A DNA stretch of 64,000 nucleotides from Mycolicibacterium duvalii (GTDB lineage: Bacteria > Actinomycetota > Actinomycetes > Mycobacteriales > Mycobacteriaceae). The stretch is from the NCBI RefSeq assembly GCF_010726645.1, contig NZ_AP022563.1, forward strand, positions 1,860,001 to 1,924,000. The letters are read 5' to 3'. A program made the position numbers and the translations under genes. How positions within the stretch are numbered: the stretch's first letter is position 1; every line of letters starts with the position of its first letter. Under the pieces are notes generated by a model that saw only the letters and a program-made list of their open reading frames with translations, ran no database searches and was not told where the DNA came from. Of this stretch, positions 40,353 through 49,984 are shown one piece after another.

Positions 40353-42161
40353 TTATCCCCGTCCCGCCGCGTGCGCGGCCGCTCGTCGTTCCCGCGCGAT
40401 CTGCTGGACGGCGCCGAGCCCGTTGAGAGCCGGCTTGGCCATCACCGCAGACTTCGACGCGAGGAACACCAGCGGCCAGGTGACCAGGAAGACGACCACG
40501 ACATCGAGGATGGTGGTCAAGCCGAGGGTGAACGCGAAACCCTTCACCTGGCCGACGGCCAGGAAGTAGAGCACCGCCGCGGCCAGGAAGGTGACCGCGT
40601 TGCCGGACAGGATCGTCTTGCGGGCCCGGGCCCAGCCGCGCGGTACCGCGGACCGGAACGATCTGCCTTCCCGGATCTCGTCTTTGATGCGTTCGAAGAA
40701 CACCACGAACGAGTCCGCGGTCATACCGATACCGATCACCAGACCGGCGATGCCGGCCAGGTCCAGCGTGTAGTTGATGTAGCGGCCTAGCAACACCAGG
40801 ATCGCGAACACCATCGCGCCGGAGGCCACCAGCGACAACGCCACCAGCGCACCGAGTGCGCGATAGAACACCAGTGAGTACAGCAGCACCGCGACCAAGC
40901 CCACTGCGCCCGCGATCAGACCGGCCCGCATCGACGACAGACCGAGCGTCGCCGAGACCGTCTCGGCCTCCGAGGATTCGAACGACAGCGGTAGCGAGCC
41001 GTACTTGAGCACGTTGGCCAGCTCTCGTGCGGTGTCCTGGTTGAACTGACCGGTGATCTGGGTCCGCCCACCCGGGATGGCTTCCTGGATCTGCGGAGCG
41101 CTGACGACCTGCGAGTCCAGCACGAACGCGGTCTGGGTGCCGACGTTCGCGGCCGTGAACTCGGCCCACGTCTTGGCGGCGTCGCTCTTGAACTCGACGT
41201 CGACGACGTATTCGCCGCGCTGCTGGTCCAGCCCGGAGTTGGCGTTGGCGATCTGTTCGCCGCTGATGATCGACTTGTCGAGCAGATAGACCTCCTGGCC
41301 GTCGGTCGAACAGGTCACCAGCGGCAGGTTGGGGTCGTCGTTGCCGGCCAGCACATCCTCGCCGCCGCACCGGGTGGCCTGGAACTGCATCGCCAGAATC
41401 TGGATCGCCTGCTCGGCGCTCTGCCGCAGCCGCTTCTCGTCCTGGATGCGGGTGGCCAGCGGGACGTCGCGCTCCCCTTCGCCCGGCATCGGCGGTGGAG
41501 TGGCGTCGGTCGGTTCCGGTCCGGGCTCGGGGCTCGGGCTCGGCGCCGGCTGCTGCGGGAAGGGCCGCGGTTGAGGCGCGGGCGCGCCGGCGGGCGGCGG
41601 GGTGGGGGCGCCAGGAGCCCCCGGCACAGCACCGGGCGGCACGGCACCGGGCGGCACAGCACCGGGCGGCACGGCACCAGACCCGGCGCCCGGCGGCGGA
41701 ACCGCCCCTGGCGGCAGACCCGGAGCTCCCGGAGGCGGCGCGCCGGCGGGACCCTCTTCCTCCGGCGGCATGGCCGCTTCGGACGGGATCGCGTGGATCA
41801 CGGGCCGGATGTAGAGCCGGGCGGTCTGGCCCAGGCTGCGGGCCTCGGTGCCGTCGTTACCGGGCACGGTGATGACCAGGTTCTGCCCGTCGATGATCAC
41901 CTCTGAGCCCGAAACGCCCAGGCCGTCGACGCGGGCACTGATGATCTGCTGGGCCTGGTTCAGCGATTCACGGGTCGGCGGGGAGCCGTCGGGCGTGCGG
42001 GCGGTCAGCGTGACACGCGTACCGCCCTGCAGGTCGATGCCGAGCTTGGGCTCCGCCTTCTTGTCCCCGGTCAGGAACACCAGTAGGAACGCGCCGATCA
42101 GCAGCGCCAGGAAAAGGGCCAGATAGCGGTAGGGCTGCACCGGCGCCGAAGACGATGCCAC
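40353..42161 (-). CDS. secD: Protein translocase subunit SecD with Pro/Gly/Ala-rich insert
   Basis: A 602-residue SecD: first membrane helix at residues 9-28, [20 protein letters not shown], then [19 protein letters not shown] and [20 protein letters not shown], then five C-terminal helices ([20 protein letters not shown]). Residues of about 140-225 form a Pro/Gly/Ala-rich insert containing the pentapeptide PPGAV in tandem, in the periplasmic P1 region. Actinobacterial SecD proteins often have such an insert; the repeat number here is notable. GTG 42161 start. Confidence 0.96.
   Translation of the reverse strand: MASSSAPVQPYRYLALFLALLIGAFLLVFLTGDKKAEPKLGIDLQGGTRVTLTARTPDGSPPTRESLNQAQQIISARVDGLGVSGSEVIIDGQNLVITVPGNDGTEARSLGQTARLYIRPVIHAIPSEAAMPPEEEGPAGAPPPGAPGLPPGAVPPPGAGSGAVPPGAVPPGAVPPGAVPGAPGAPTPPPAGAPAPQPRPFPQQPAPSPSPEPGPEPTDATPPPMPGEGERDVPLATRIQDEKRLRQSAEQAIQILAMQFQATRCGGEDVLAGNDDPNLPLVTCSTDGQEVYLLDKSIISGEQIANANSGLDQQRGEYVVDVEFKSDAAKTWAEFTAANVGTQTAFVLDSQVVSAPQIQEAIPGGRTQITGQFNQDTARELANVLKYGSLPLSFESSEAETVSATLGLSSMRAGLIAGAVGLVAVLLYSLVFYRALGALVALSLVASGAMVFAILVLLGRYINYTLDLAGIAGLVIGIGMTADSFVVFFERIKDEIREGRSFRSAVPRGWARARKTILSGNAVTFLAAAVLYFLAVGQVKGFAFTLGLTTILDVVVVFLVTWPLVFLASKSAVMAKPALNGLGAVQQIARERRAAAHAAGRG
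41623..41682 (-). repeat. Four 15-bp tandem repeats inside secD
   Basis: Four 15-bp units of the type GGCACAGCACCGGGC (41623-41637, 41638-41652, 41653-41667, 41668-41682), the last diverged. On the coding strand they encode the PPGAV pentapeptide repeat. Each unit keeps the frame, so copy number can vary without breaking secD. Confidence 0.85.
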
Positions 42162-42252
42162 GGGTTTACGGTCTCCTCGAGATCAGTTCGTCAAAGTAGC
42201 GCTACTTGGGGCGTCGTTGACGGGCAACAGGGTACGTGCTGAACCTGAAAGG

Positions 42253-42576
42253 TCAGCTGTCAGTCTTGGAGTTCGGCGCTTCGGCCGGTGATTCGTCGAG
42301 TTCGGTGTCGTCCTCGACGTCGTCGGTGATGCGGTCGCGCACGGCCAGCTTCATCCAGGTCGTCACCACGCCCGGGGCGATCTCGACGTCGACGTAGTCG
42401 TCGGTGATACCGGTGATGGTGCCCTGCAGTCCCGATGTGGTGTGGATCCGGTCGCCGATCTCCAAGGAGTTGTGCAGGTCGATGGTGGCCTGCATCGCCT
42501 TCTTCTGCCGCCGCGAAGCGAAGAACATGAACGCGCCCATGATGATGAGCAGGGGCAGGAAGACGAGCAAATCCAT
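42253..42576 (-). CDS. yajC: Preprotein translocase subunit YajC
   Basis: A 107-residue YajC with one N-terminal membrane helix (LLVFLPLLIIMGAFMFFA) followed by SRRQKKAMQATIDLHNSLEI and DRIHTTSGLQGTITGI, the family signature. The acidic C-terminal tail is variable. It is the first gene of the yajC-secD-secF set, 91 bp upstream of secD. Confidence 0.95.
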   Translation of the reverse strand: MDLLVFLPLLIIMGAFMFFASRRQKKAMQATIDLHNSLEIGDRIHTTSGLQGTITGITDDYVDVEIAPGVVTTWMKLAVRDRITDDVEDDTELDESPAEAPNSKTDS

Positions 42577-42825
42577 GGCGGCAAGTTTCTTTCGTATCGG
42601 TCGTGCGGGGCGGAACCCTACCTATTGTTCAGGGTCGGGACGCTTGAGGAAATCGATGACCAGTGTGCCACTGCGCCCGCGCCGCCTCACCCCCCGCCCA
42701 CGGACGACGGATTCCGTCGCCCATCGCCGCGCCATCGCATGATCCCGCGCTGAGATCGCCGTGACCCGGCGGATTTGTGCTGTGTGGGATTACGCTCGAC
42801 GCGAACCCTCAAGGAGGTCGTCTTA

Positions 42826-44166
42826 ATGAGTGCCCTCGCACAGAGCCGTCACCTGGCCACCCCGATCCCCGGGCCGCGCTCTGTCGATCTGATGGCGCGC
42901 AGGAGCGCCGCGGTGGCGCGTGGGGTCGGGACCACCATGCCGGTCTACGCGGCGCGTGCATTCGGCGGCATCGTCGAAGACGTCGACGGCAACCGGCTGA
43001 TCGACCTCGGGTCGGGCATCGCGGTCACCACGATCGGCAATTCGTCACCGCGGGTGGTCGACGCGGTGCGCGATCAGGCGGCGCGCTTCACCCACACCTG
43101 CTTCATGGTGACGCCCTACGAGGGCTACGTCGCCGTCGCCGAGGCGCTCAACCGGCTCACCCCCGGCGACGGGGAGAAACGCTCGGCGCTGTTCAACTCC
43201 GGGTCGGAGGCCGTCGAGAACGCGGTGAAGATCGCGCGCTCCTACACCGGCAAGCAGGCGGTCGTGGCGTTCGACCACGCCTATCACGGCCGGACCAACC
43301 TGACGATGGCGCTGACCGCGAAGGTGATGCCGTACAAGCACGGGTTCGGCCCGTTCGCCCCCGAGGTGTACCGGGCGCCGATGAGTTATCCGTTCCGCGA
43401 CTCCGAGTATGGAAAGGACCTGGCCACCGACGGGGAACTCGCCGCCCGGCGGGCGATCGGCATCATCGACAAGCAGATCGGCGCTGCCAACCTCGCTGCG
43501 GCGATCATCGAACCGATCCAGGGTGAGGGCGGCTTCATCGTGCCCGCCGAGGGCTTCCTGCCGACGCTGCTGGACTGGTGCCGCGCCAACGACGTCGTCT
43601 TCATCGCCGACGAGGTGCAGAGCGGGTTCGCCCGCACCGGCGCGATGTTCGCCTGCGAGCACGAAGGCATCGTTCCCGACCTGATCGTCACGGCGAAGGG
43701 CATCGCCGACGGCATGCCGCTCTCGGCGGTCACCGGGCGGGCCGAGATCATGGACGCCCCGCACGTCAGCGGCCTGGGCGGCACCTACGGCGGCAACCCG
43801 GTGGCCTGCGCCGCGGCGCTGGCCACCATCGAGACCATCGTGGCCGACGGCCTGGTCGCGCGGGCGGCTCAGATCGAGACGTTGATGAAGGACCGGCTGG
43901 GTCGCCTGCAGGCCGACGACGAGCGCATCGGCGAGGTCCGCGGTCGCGGCGCGATGATCGCCGTCGAGTTCGTCGTACCCGGCACCTTCGAGCCCGATGC
44001 CGAGCTGACCCGCGCAGTGTGCGCAGCCGCTCACCGCGCCGGGGTGATCGTGTTGTCTTGCGGCACTTTCGGCAATGTGCTGCGCTTCCTGCCGCCTCTG
44101 ACCATCAGCGACGACCTCCTGCTGGAGGGCCTCGAGGTCATCGAACTCATCCTGCGCGACCTCTGA
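42826..44166 (+). CDS. gabT: 4-aminobutyrate aminotransferase
   Basis: A 446-residue class III aminotransferase. LFNSGSEAVENAVKIARSYT, FDHAYHGRTNLTMALTAKV and FIADEVQSGFARTG are typical of GABA transaminases; the PLP lysine is K291 (VTAKGIADGMPLS). It moves the amino group of GABA to 2-oxoglutarate, giving succinate semialdehyde. AAGGAGG precedes the ATG. The dehydrogenase gene follows after 17 bp, a shared operon. A TACGCT at 42791 may be its -10. Confidence 0.95.
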   Translation: MSALAQSRHLATPIPGPRSVDLMARRSAAVARGVGTTMPVYAARAFGGIVEDVDGNRLIDLGSGIAVTTIGNSSPRVVDAVRDQAARFTHTCFMVTPYEGYVAVAEALNRLTPGDGEKRSALFNSGSEAVENAVKIARSYTGKQAVVAFDHAYHGRTNLTMALTAKVMPYKHGFGPFAPEVYRAPMSYPFRDSEYGKDLATDGELAARRAIGIIDKQIGAANLAAAIIEPIQGEGGFIVPAEGFLPTLLDWCRANDVVFIADEVQSGFARTGAMFACEHEGIVPDLIVTAKGIADGMPLSAVTGRAEIMDAPHVSGLGGTYGGNPVACAAALATIETIVADGLVARAAQIETLMKDRLGRLQADDERIGEVRGRGAMIAVEFVVPGTFEPDAELTRAVCAAAHRAGVIVLSCGTFGNVLRFLPPLTISDDLLLEGLEVIELILRDL

Positions 44167-44183
44167 CCCAAGGAGCTGACTTC

Positions 44184-45617
44184 ATGACCACGGTGCAGAA
44201 CTTCATCGGCGGCGAGCTCGTCGACTCGACCAGCGGTGCCACGATGCCGCTGGTGGACCCCAGCACCGGCGAGCAGTACGGCACCGCGCCGGTGTCCAAC
44301 GAGGCCGATATCGACAACGCCTACGCCGCCGCGGCCGCCGCGTTCCGGGATTGGAGGCGCACCACCCCGTCCCAGCGGCAGAAGGCGCTGCTCGACTTCG
44401 CCGACGAGGTCGAGAAGGCCGCCGAGGACCTGGTGGCTGCCGAGGGACGCAACACCGGCAAGCCCAACCACGTCACCGCGGCCGAGGAGATCCCGCCGAT
44501 GGTCGATCAGATCCGGTTCTTCGCCGGCGCGGCGCGGGTCCTGGAAGGCCGGTCCGCCGGTGAGTACATGGCCGACCACACCTCGTGGATCCGGCGCGAA
44601 CCGGTGGGCGTGATCGGGCAGGTCGCGCCGTGGAACTACCCGATGATGATGGCGATCTGGAAGTTCTGCCCGGCGATCGCGGCAGGCAACACAGTGGTCA
44701 TCAAGCCCAGCGACACCACCCCGGTCACGACGGTGATGCTAGCCCAGTTGGCCGCCCGACATCTGCCGCCCGGCGTGCTCAACGTCGTCACCGGCGACCG
44801 GGTCACCGGGGCGAACCTGGTGGCCCACCCCACACCGCAGATGGTCGCCATCACCGGGTCGGTGGCGGCGGGCCGGGCCGTCGCGGTGAGCGCCGGCGGC
44901 CACCTCAAGCGCACCCACCTCGAATTGGGCGGCAAGGCGCCGGTGATCGTGTTCGACGACGCCGACCTCGCGGCCGCCGCGGAGGGCATCGCCACCGCCG
45001 GCTATTTCAACGCCGGCCAGGACTGCACGGCCGCGACCCGTGTGCTGGCCTCGGCGACAGTGGCCGAGGACCTGACCGCCGCGCTGGCCGAACAGGCCAA
45101 GTCCGCGACCACGACGTTCGGCCGCCCCGCCGCCGACGAGGACGCGTGGGTCCCACCGGTCAACAACGCCCACCAGCTGGAGCGGGTGCTGTCGTTCTTT
45201 TCCGACCTGCCCACGCATGCCACGGTCGCGGCCGGCGGAAATCGCCAGGGCGACAGGGGCTTCTACGTTGAGCCAACGGTGGTCGGCGGGGTGCGCCAAG
45301 ACGACCGGCTGACCCAGCAGGAGATCTTCGGTCCGGTGATCACCGTGCAGTCCTTCACCGACGAGGACGAGGCGATCACGTTGGCCAACGGTGTCGATTA
45401 CGGTCTGGCCTCGTCGGTGTGGACCAAGGACGTCTCGCGAGCACTACGGGTGTCCTCGGCGTTGGACTTCGGCTGTGTGTGGATCAACACCCACATCCCA
45501 CTGGTCGCCGAGATGCCGCACGGTGGGTTCAAATCGTCCGGACACGGCAAGGATCTGTCGATGTACGGCTTGGAGGACTACACGCGCATCAAGCACGTGA
45601 TGGCGTTCACAGGCTGA
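44184..45617 (+). CDS. Aldehyde dehydrogenase, probable gamma-aminobutyraldehyde dehydrogenase
   Basis: A 477-residue NAD(P)-dependent aldehyde dehydrogenase. The general base is in HLELGGKAPVIV and the nucleophile in NAGQDCTAATRV, with PWNYPMMMAIWKFCPAIAAG as the cofactor segment. The NAGQDCTA form points to the PatD/YdcW gamma-aminobutyraldehyde type rather than succinate semialdehyde dehydrogenase. With gabT it would turn putrescine-derived aminobutyraldehyde into GABA and then succinate semialdehyde. AAGGAG precedes the ATG. Confidence 0.88.
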   Translation: MTTVQNFIGGELVDSTSGATMPLVDPSTGEQYGTAPVSNEADIDNAYAAAAAAFRDWRRTTPSQRQKALLDFADEVEKAAEDLVAAEGRNTGKPNHVTAAEEIPPMVDQIRFFAGAARVLEGRSAGEYMADHTSWIRREPVGVIGQVAPWNYPMMMAIWKFCPAIAAGNTVVIKPSDTTPVTTVMLAQLAARHLPPGVLNVVTGDRVTGANLVAHPTPQMVAITGSVAAGRAVAVSAGGHLKRTHLELGGKAPVIVFDDADLAAAAEGIATAGYFNAGQDCTAATRVLASATVAEDLTAALAEQAKSATTTFGRPAADEDAWVPPVNNAHQLERVLSFFSDLPTHATVAAGGNRQGDRGFYVEPTVVGGVRQDDRLTQQEIFGPVITVQSFTDEDEAITLANGVDYGLASSVWTKDVSRALRVSSALDFGCVWINTHIPLVAEMPHGGFKSSGHGKDLSMYGLEDYTRIKHVMAFTG

Positions 45618-45636
45618 CGGTCTCCGATGGTCCCGC

Positions 45637-46074
45637 TCAGCGCAGAAGCGCGTCGGGTGTGTGCCACCCGACGCCGTCGAATCGACTGAAATCGCTGTCG
45701 TAACTGACGATTCGGGCACGGTGTTCGAGAGCGACCGCGGCAAGGTGCGCGTCGTTGACGAGATTGCCGCCGGTGCCGACCGCGTCGAGCAGCCGCGACA
45801 GGACGTCGGGATGACGTGATGTCGGACCGACCATCACCGATCCCGGCGCGCTGCACCAGTCGATGACCTGACCCATCGCGTCTGCCGGCGCAAGCGGTGC
45901 GGGAAACAATCCGTGCCTGGTGACCAGTCGCAGGAACGCGAGCAACGGCACCCAGGCCAGCCCTACGGTGTCCGCCCCGGACAAGGCGTTGTCGAGCCAG
46001 CGTCGGCTGGCGACGTGATGCTCGCTGGCGGTGTTGACCGCGTACAGCAGCACGTTGGCGTCGACGATCCTCAT
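45637..46074 (-). CDS. vapC: VapC-type PIN-domain toxin
   Basis: A 145-residue PIN-domain protein of the VapC family: MRIVDANVLLYAVN carries the first acidic residue, NDAHLAAVALEHRA and VSYDSDFSRF the later ones. VapC toxins cut RNA (often tRNA). ATG 46074 overlaps the antitoxin stop (ATGA). Position after gabT and near ruvCAB matches the VapBC40 locus of M. tuberculosis from memory. Confidence 0.92.
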   Translation of the reverse strand: MRIVDANVLLYAVNTASEHHVASRRWLDNALSGADTVGLAWVPLLAFLRLVTRHGLFPAPLAPADAMGQVIDWCSAPGSVMVGPTSRHPDVLSRLLDAVGTGGNLVNDAHLAAVALEHRARIVSYDSDFSRFDGVGWHTPDALLR

Positions 46075-46325
46075 GCTCCGCGGCGCTGACGACGGATCAG
46101 TTCCTCGTCCTCGAGTTCGGCGGAAATCTGAAGCGCGCGGTCGAGGTTCACCGACGGCACACCGAGATCGGCGGTGCGGGTCCGGAACGGCGCCGGGGCG
46201 GGGCGGTGTTGCCCGCCCTCGCGGATGGCGTCATTGAGCGCTTTCTTGAAGGACACTCCGCGTTCCTTCATCAAGCGATGGATCAGGGCGAGCGTGTCGT
46301 CGTCCAGTGTGACCGTCGTCCGCAT
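46071..46325 (-). CDS. vapB: VapB-type antitoxin
   Basis: An 84-residue ribbon-helix-helix antitoxin: MRTTVTLDDDTLALIHRLMK then VSFKKALNDAIREG form the DNA-binding domain; the acidic C-terminus (LQISAELEDEELIRRQRR) should cover the toxin. ATG 46325 is chosen, though ATG 46337 is in frame. Cotranscribed and overlapping with vapC. Confidence 0.88.
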   Translation of the reverse strand: MRTTVTLDDDTLALIHRLMKERGVSFKKALNDAIREGGQHRPAPAPFRTRTADLGVPSVNLDRALQISAELEDEELIRRQRRGA

Positions 46326-46401
46326 GTTTGACAGCATAGCGTCACCAGCTGTGATGCCCTGCGGTCATCAGCGCTCGGGGCGACCTTCTTTTCAGCTCCA
46401 A

Positions 46402-46421
46402 GTGGGGACCAAGGTCCACTG
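46402..46421. promoter_or_regulatory. Possible DosR-like box upstream of DsrE-family gene
   Basis: The 20 bases here match the remembered DosR consensus at about 14 of 20 positions, with the central GGGACC-AAG-GTCC core close to GGGACT-WWA-GTCC. It lies 87 bp upstream of the next start. Only suggestive. Confidence 0.3.
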
Positions 46422-46508
46422 ACACCGGCACTGACGATGGCTACGGTCAGGACTCACCGCGCACTTGACCGCGGTAACCGAAATGCCCTTCTACCCGGGA
46501 GCACAAGC

Positions 46509-46955
46509 GTGAAGAATTTTGTCAGAGGGTTGTTGATCTGCGTGATCACGGGCGTCGCGATGGTGGTGGCGGCCCCGGTGGCCCCGGCGCAGCCCGGTGT
46601 CCGAGACGGGGTGTTCATCCACATCAGCCGCGGGACCGAAGACCCGCACCGGGTCCTCATGGCGCTGAACATGGCGACCATGATGTCTGAGAGCCGCGAT
46701 GTGGCGGTGTATTTCGACATCAACGGCGTGACCGCCGTACTCGCCGACGCGCCCGATCTGACCTACGCACAGTTCCCCTCGTCCAAGACGCAGATCGCCA
46801 CGCTGCTCGGGAGGGGCGTTCCGTTGATGGCGTGCCCGGGCTGCCTCACCGCGGCCGGCAAGAGTGCGGCCGATCTGGCGCCGGGCATTCAGTTGGCCGA
46901 CAAGGAGAAGTTCTTCTCGTTCACCAACGGCCGCATCCTGACCCTGGACTACTGA
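46509..46955 (+). CDS. Secreted DsrE-like protein
   Basis: A 148-residue protein: signal peptide (residues 1-28, VRGLLICVITGVAMVVAAPV then APAQ), then a DsrE-fold domain with VFIHISRGTEDPHRVLMALN, SRDVAVYFDINGVTAVL and GVPLMACPGCLTAAGKS. The CPGC motif may be redox-active. DsrE-like proteins bind sulfur carriers; an exported version is uncommon and its role is unknown. GTG 46509 is the start. Confidence 0.8.
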   Translation: MKNFVRGLLICVITGVAMVVAAPVAPAQPGVRDGVFIHISRGTEDPHRVLMALNMATMMSESRDVAVYFDINGVTAVLADAPDLTYAQFPSSKTQIATLLGRGVPLMACPGCLTAAGKSAADLAPGIQLADKEKFFSFTNGRILTLDY

Positions 46956-46973
46956 TCGAGGAGAGCCCGGTCC

Positions 46974-47324
46974 TCAGAAAGCGATCAGGTCGACGAGCAA
47001 GGCGCGGATGTCGTCGGCGGTGAGGCCATCGCCGTCGCCTTCGTAGGTGATGAGGTCGGAGATCAGGTCATCGCCGGGCTGGCGGCACCGATCGGCCACC
47101 AGGACGTCGACGAACGCACCGAGCGCTTCGACCGCGTGGGCGTCGGCCAGGTCGTCGACCAACCGGGCCAGTGTCCACCAGTCCCGCTCGGGCACATCGA
47201 GAGCGCGGCACAAGCCGTGCAGGCGCGGCCCGAGCACGATGCCGGCCGCGTCGTCGTCAGCCGGAGACGCCAGCCGCGACGAGAACAACTCCGACAGCCG
47301 CTGCGAGTGCGGGACCAAGACCAT
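46974..47324 (-). CDS. Small hypothetical protein resembling a P450 segment
   Basis: A 116-residue protein from ATG 47324. Its C-terminal part (PGDDLISDLITYEGDGDGLT, then DDIRALLVDLIAF) looks like the P450 stretch leading into the I-helix, and the stop falls exactly where the heme-side I-helix (AGxDTT) would begin. No ExxR or cysteine loop is present. It is either a P450 remnant or a small derived protein; no named family is recognised. Confidence 0.55.
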   Translation of the reverse strand: MVLVPHSQRLSELFSSRLASPADDDAAGIVLGPRLHGLCRALDVPERDWWTLARLVDDLADAHAVEALGAFVDVLVADRCRQPGDDLISDLITYEGDGDGLTADDIRALLVDLIAF

Positions 47325-47502
47325 GCCTCCAATAGTGTTGTGCGATACGCCAGGTCGGTTCCTGGCGCATTCGACGCAACCCGGGAATTTAGCCAGACTA
47401 GCCAAAGCCGAGATTACCCGCACATCACCACCGCCACCTCGTGACGTTGGGCACAACACCATTCGCGACGTGACCGTCGTCCTTTCTGCCGCGCACAGCA
47501 GA

Positions 47503-47532
47503 ATCCCCTGAAATGCGCACATTTCAGGGGAT
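47503..47532 (-). terminator. Terminator-like hairpin downstream of membrane-protein gene
   Basis: ATCCCCTGAAAT and ATTTCAGGGGAT form a perfect 12-bp stem with a 6-nt loop GCGCAC, 20 bp past the stop of the gene at 47553-48221. There is no clear U-tract on either strand, as is usual for mycobacterial intrinsic terminators. It lies inside a 228-bp gap with no other feature seen. Confidence 0.65.
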
Positions 47533-47552
47533 CTGCGTCTGCTTGCGCGGGA

Positions 47553-48221
47553 TCAGTGGTGCGCGAGGCGACTTCCGTTGTGGCTGCGGCTGCGGAACAT
47601 GTCGCGCCAGCTGCGCCGCGGCTTGGCTGACTCGACCTTCTCAGTCCGTTGCTCGGCCGTCACTGGCTCGGGCTGATCGGCGGCGGTCGTGTAGTGGGCC
47701 GCCGGGGCCGCCGCGGTGACCGGACGTTCGGCCCATTCGACATCGCGCACGCTGCGCACCGAGATACGGCCGACGGCCGCTGCACCCAGGAAAACGATGA
47801 GCGCACCCAGTCCGTAGAAGTAGGTCAGCTCCAGCGCGACGGTCTTGGCCTCGGTCACCGCTACAGGCACGCCGGCATCACCCAGCCCGAGCGGACCGGC
47901 CAGCGCGCGGCCGATGACGAACCACACACCGGCAGCGACCGCGAGCCACGCGCCGAGCATGGCGGTCGCCCGGTTCCGCGACATCAGCAACAACAGACCG
48001 CCCACGGCAGCCACCACACCCGGAAGCACCTGCAGCCAACCGCGGCCGGTGGTCCACGCCCACGCCTGATCAGGGCTGAACGCGAAGTCGAACATCGGTC
48101 CGATGAACGGGATCAGCGCGCCCCACGCGCCCAACAGGATCAACAACAGTCCACTTGCGGCACCGCGACTCCGCGGCATCCGCATCCGCCCTCCGCGGGG
48201 CTTTACGTGCGTATCGGTCAT
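47553..48221 (-). CDS. Membrane protein with four TM helices and soluble C-terminal tail
   Basis: A 222-residue protein. Four membrane segments are visible (GLLLILLGAWGALIPFIGPM; VLPGVVAAVGGLLLLMSR; AMLGAWLAVAAGVWFVIGRA; TYFYGLGALIVFLGAAAVG). The last 70 residues are cytoplasmic, charged and variable. It resembles small mycobacterial membrane proteins of the region near ruvCAB, but no function is recognised. Confidence 0.75.
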   Translation of the reverse strand: MTDTHVKPRGGRMRMPRSRGAASGLLLILLGAWGALIPFIGPMFDFAFSPDQAWAWTTGRGWLQVLPGVVAAVGGLLLLMSRNRATAMLGAWLAVAAGVWFVIGRALAGPLGLGDAGVPVAVTEAKTVALELTYFYGLGALIVFLGAAAVGRISVRSVRDVEWAERPVTAAAPAAHYTTAADQPEPVTAEQRTEKVESAKPRRSWRDMFRSRSHNGSRLAHH

Positions 48222-48334
48222 GACGCCTCCTCAGGTTGGGTTTTGATTACCCACGCTGACGGCCCCGTAACCAGGCCGCGCGGCCTCCGAGGGGGCACGA
48301 CTCAAACGCACTGAACTGCGGCGACCCGTCCCGC

Positions 48335-49393
48335 TCAGTCGAACAGGCCGGTCTGACCCAGACCGGCCGCCCCACTCGGCGGGGCCAGCCCCAGGTGCGT
48401 CCACGCCAGCGGGGTGGCCACCCGCCCGCGCGGCGTGCGGGCGATCATGCCGGCGCGCACCAGGAACGGCTCGCACACCTCCTCGACCGTGGTGGCCTCC
48501 TCGCCGACTGCGACGGCAAGAGTGGACACTCCGACCGGTCCACCACCGAAACTCTTCGTCAGCGCCGAGAGCACAGCGCGGTCAAGCCGGTCCAGACCCA
48601 ACTCATCGACGTCGTAGACGGCCAGCGCAGCCTTGGCGATATCCCGGGTGATCACACCGTCGGCGCGAACCTCGGCGTAGTCACGGACGCGACGCAGAAG
48701 TCGGTTCGCAATACGTGGGGTGCCGCGTGAGCGGCGCGCGATCTCGGACGCCGCATCGGCCCCGAGCGTGATACCGAGAATGCCTGCCGAGCGGGTCAGC
48801 ACGCGTTCCAGCTCGGCCGGTTCATAGAAATCCATGTGCGCGGTGAAGCCGAAACGGTCGCGCAGCGGTCCGGTCAGCGCGCCGGACCGGGTGGTCGCAC
48901 CGACGAGGGTGAACGGCGCCACCTCCAGCGGGATCGACGTCGCCCCCGGGCCTTTGCCGACGACGACGTCGACGCGGAAGTCCTCCATCGCCAGGTACAG
49001 CATCTCTTCGGCAGGCCGGGCGATGCGATGGATCTCGTCGATGAACAACACGTCGTGCTCGACGAGATTCGACAGCATCGCGGCCAGGTCGCCGGCACGC
49101 TCGAGCGCGGGACCGGAGGTCAGGCGCAGCGACGAGCCGAGTTCGGCGGCGATGATCATCGCCAGCGACGTCTTGCCCAGACCTGGCGGGCCGGACAACA
49201 GGATGTGGTCGGGGGTACCGCCGCGGTTCTTGGCCCCCTCGATGACCAGCTGTAGCTGCTCGCGGACGCGCGGTTGGCCGATGAACTCACCGAGCGAGCG
49301 GGGCCGCAGGCTGGCGTCGATGTCGCCCTCGCCGACGGTCAGCGCCGGTGACACCGCGCGATCGTCGGGTTCGTCCTCTTCGAAGCGGCCCAT
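48335..49393 (-). CDS. ruvB: Holliday junction branch migration helicase RuvB
   Basis: A 352-residue AAA+ ATPase with Walker [12 protein letters not shown] (K74), Walker [12 protein letters not shown] and the C-terminal winged helix. [20 protein letters not shown] is a RuvB landmark. It is the motor that drives branch migration with RuvA. Its start lies 3 bp after ruvA. Last gene of the SOS-regulated ruvCAB set. Confidence 0.98.
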   Translation of the reverse strand: MGRFEEDEPDDRAVSPALTVGEGDIDASLRPRSLGEFIGQPRVREQLQLVIEGAKNRGGTPDHILLSGPPGLGKTSLAMIIAAELGSSLRLTSGPALERAGDLAAMLSNLVEHDVLFIDEIHRIARPAEEMLYLAMEDFRVDVVVGKGPGATSIPLEVAPFTLVGATTRSGALTGPLRDRFGFTAHMDFYEPAELERVLTRSAGILGITLGADAASEIARRSRGTPRIANRLLRRVRDYAEVRADGVITRDIAKAALAVYDVDELGLDRLDRAVLSALTKSFGGGPVGVSTLAVAVGEEATTVEEVCEPFLVRAGMIARTPRGRVATPLAWTHLGLAPPSGAAGLGQTGLFD

Positions 49394-49396
49394 CGA

Positions 49397-49984
49397 CTAC
49401 TTCTTTCCCAGCATCGACAGCGCCGCCCGCAGTGCGGTCGAGGTGTTGGCGTCGGGTTGATCCGCGAGCACCTTGTCGGTGGCCTCCTCGGCCTGCTTCT
49501 GCGCAAAACCCAGCCCGACGAGCGCCTCGACCACCGGACCGCGCACGCCGTGACCGGTGGTCGACGTGACACCGGCCGACGTCGGGACGCCGACCTTGTC
49601 CCGCAGGGTCAGCACCAGCAGTTCGGCGGTTTTCTTACCCACCTTCGGGATGCGCGTCAAGGCGGTGACATCACCGTCGCCGATCGCCTGCCGCAGGCCC
49701 GGACCGTCGTAGATCGCCAGGGCACCCAACGCGATGCTGGGGCCGATCCCCGAGACCCCGAGCAGTGTCAGGAAGAGGTCACGGGCATCGGAGTCGGCGA
49801 ACCCGTAGAGAGTCATCGAGTCCTCGCGCACGATCATCGCGGTGATCAGCCGTGCTTCTTCGCCGCGGCGCAGCGTCGCCAGGGTGGCCGGCGTCGCCAT
49901 CACCTTGTAGCCGACTCCGGCGGCCTCGATGACGACGTGGTCGAGCGCGATGTCGAGGACCTCACCGCGCACCGCGGCGATCAT
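49397..49984 (-). CDS. ruvA: Holliday junction DNA-binding protein RuvA
   Basis: A 195-residue RuvA: N-terminal OB domain ([20 protein letters not shown]), helix-hairpin-helix domain ([40 protein letters not shown]) and the C-terminal RuvB-binding domain ([20 protein letters not shown]). ATG 49984 overlaps the ruvC stop (ATGA). Confidence 0.97.
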   Translation of the reverse strand: MIAAVRGEVLDIALDHVVIEAAGVGYKVMATPATLATLRRGEEARLITAMIVREDSMTLYGFADSDARDLFLTLLGVSGIGPSIALGALAIYDGPGLRQAIGDGDVTALTRIPKVGKKTAELLVLTLRDKVGVPTSAGVTSTTGHGVRGPVVEALVGLGFAQKQAEEATDKVLADQPDANTSTALRAALSMLGKK

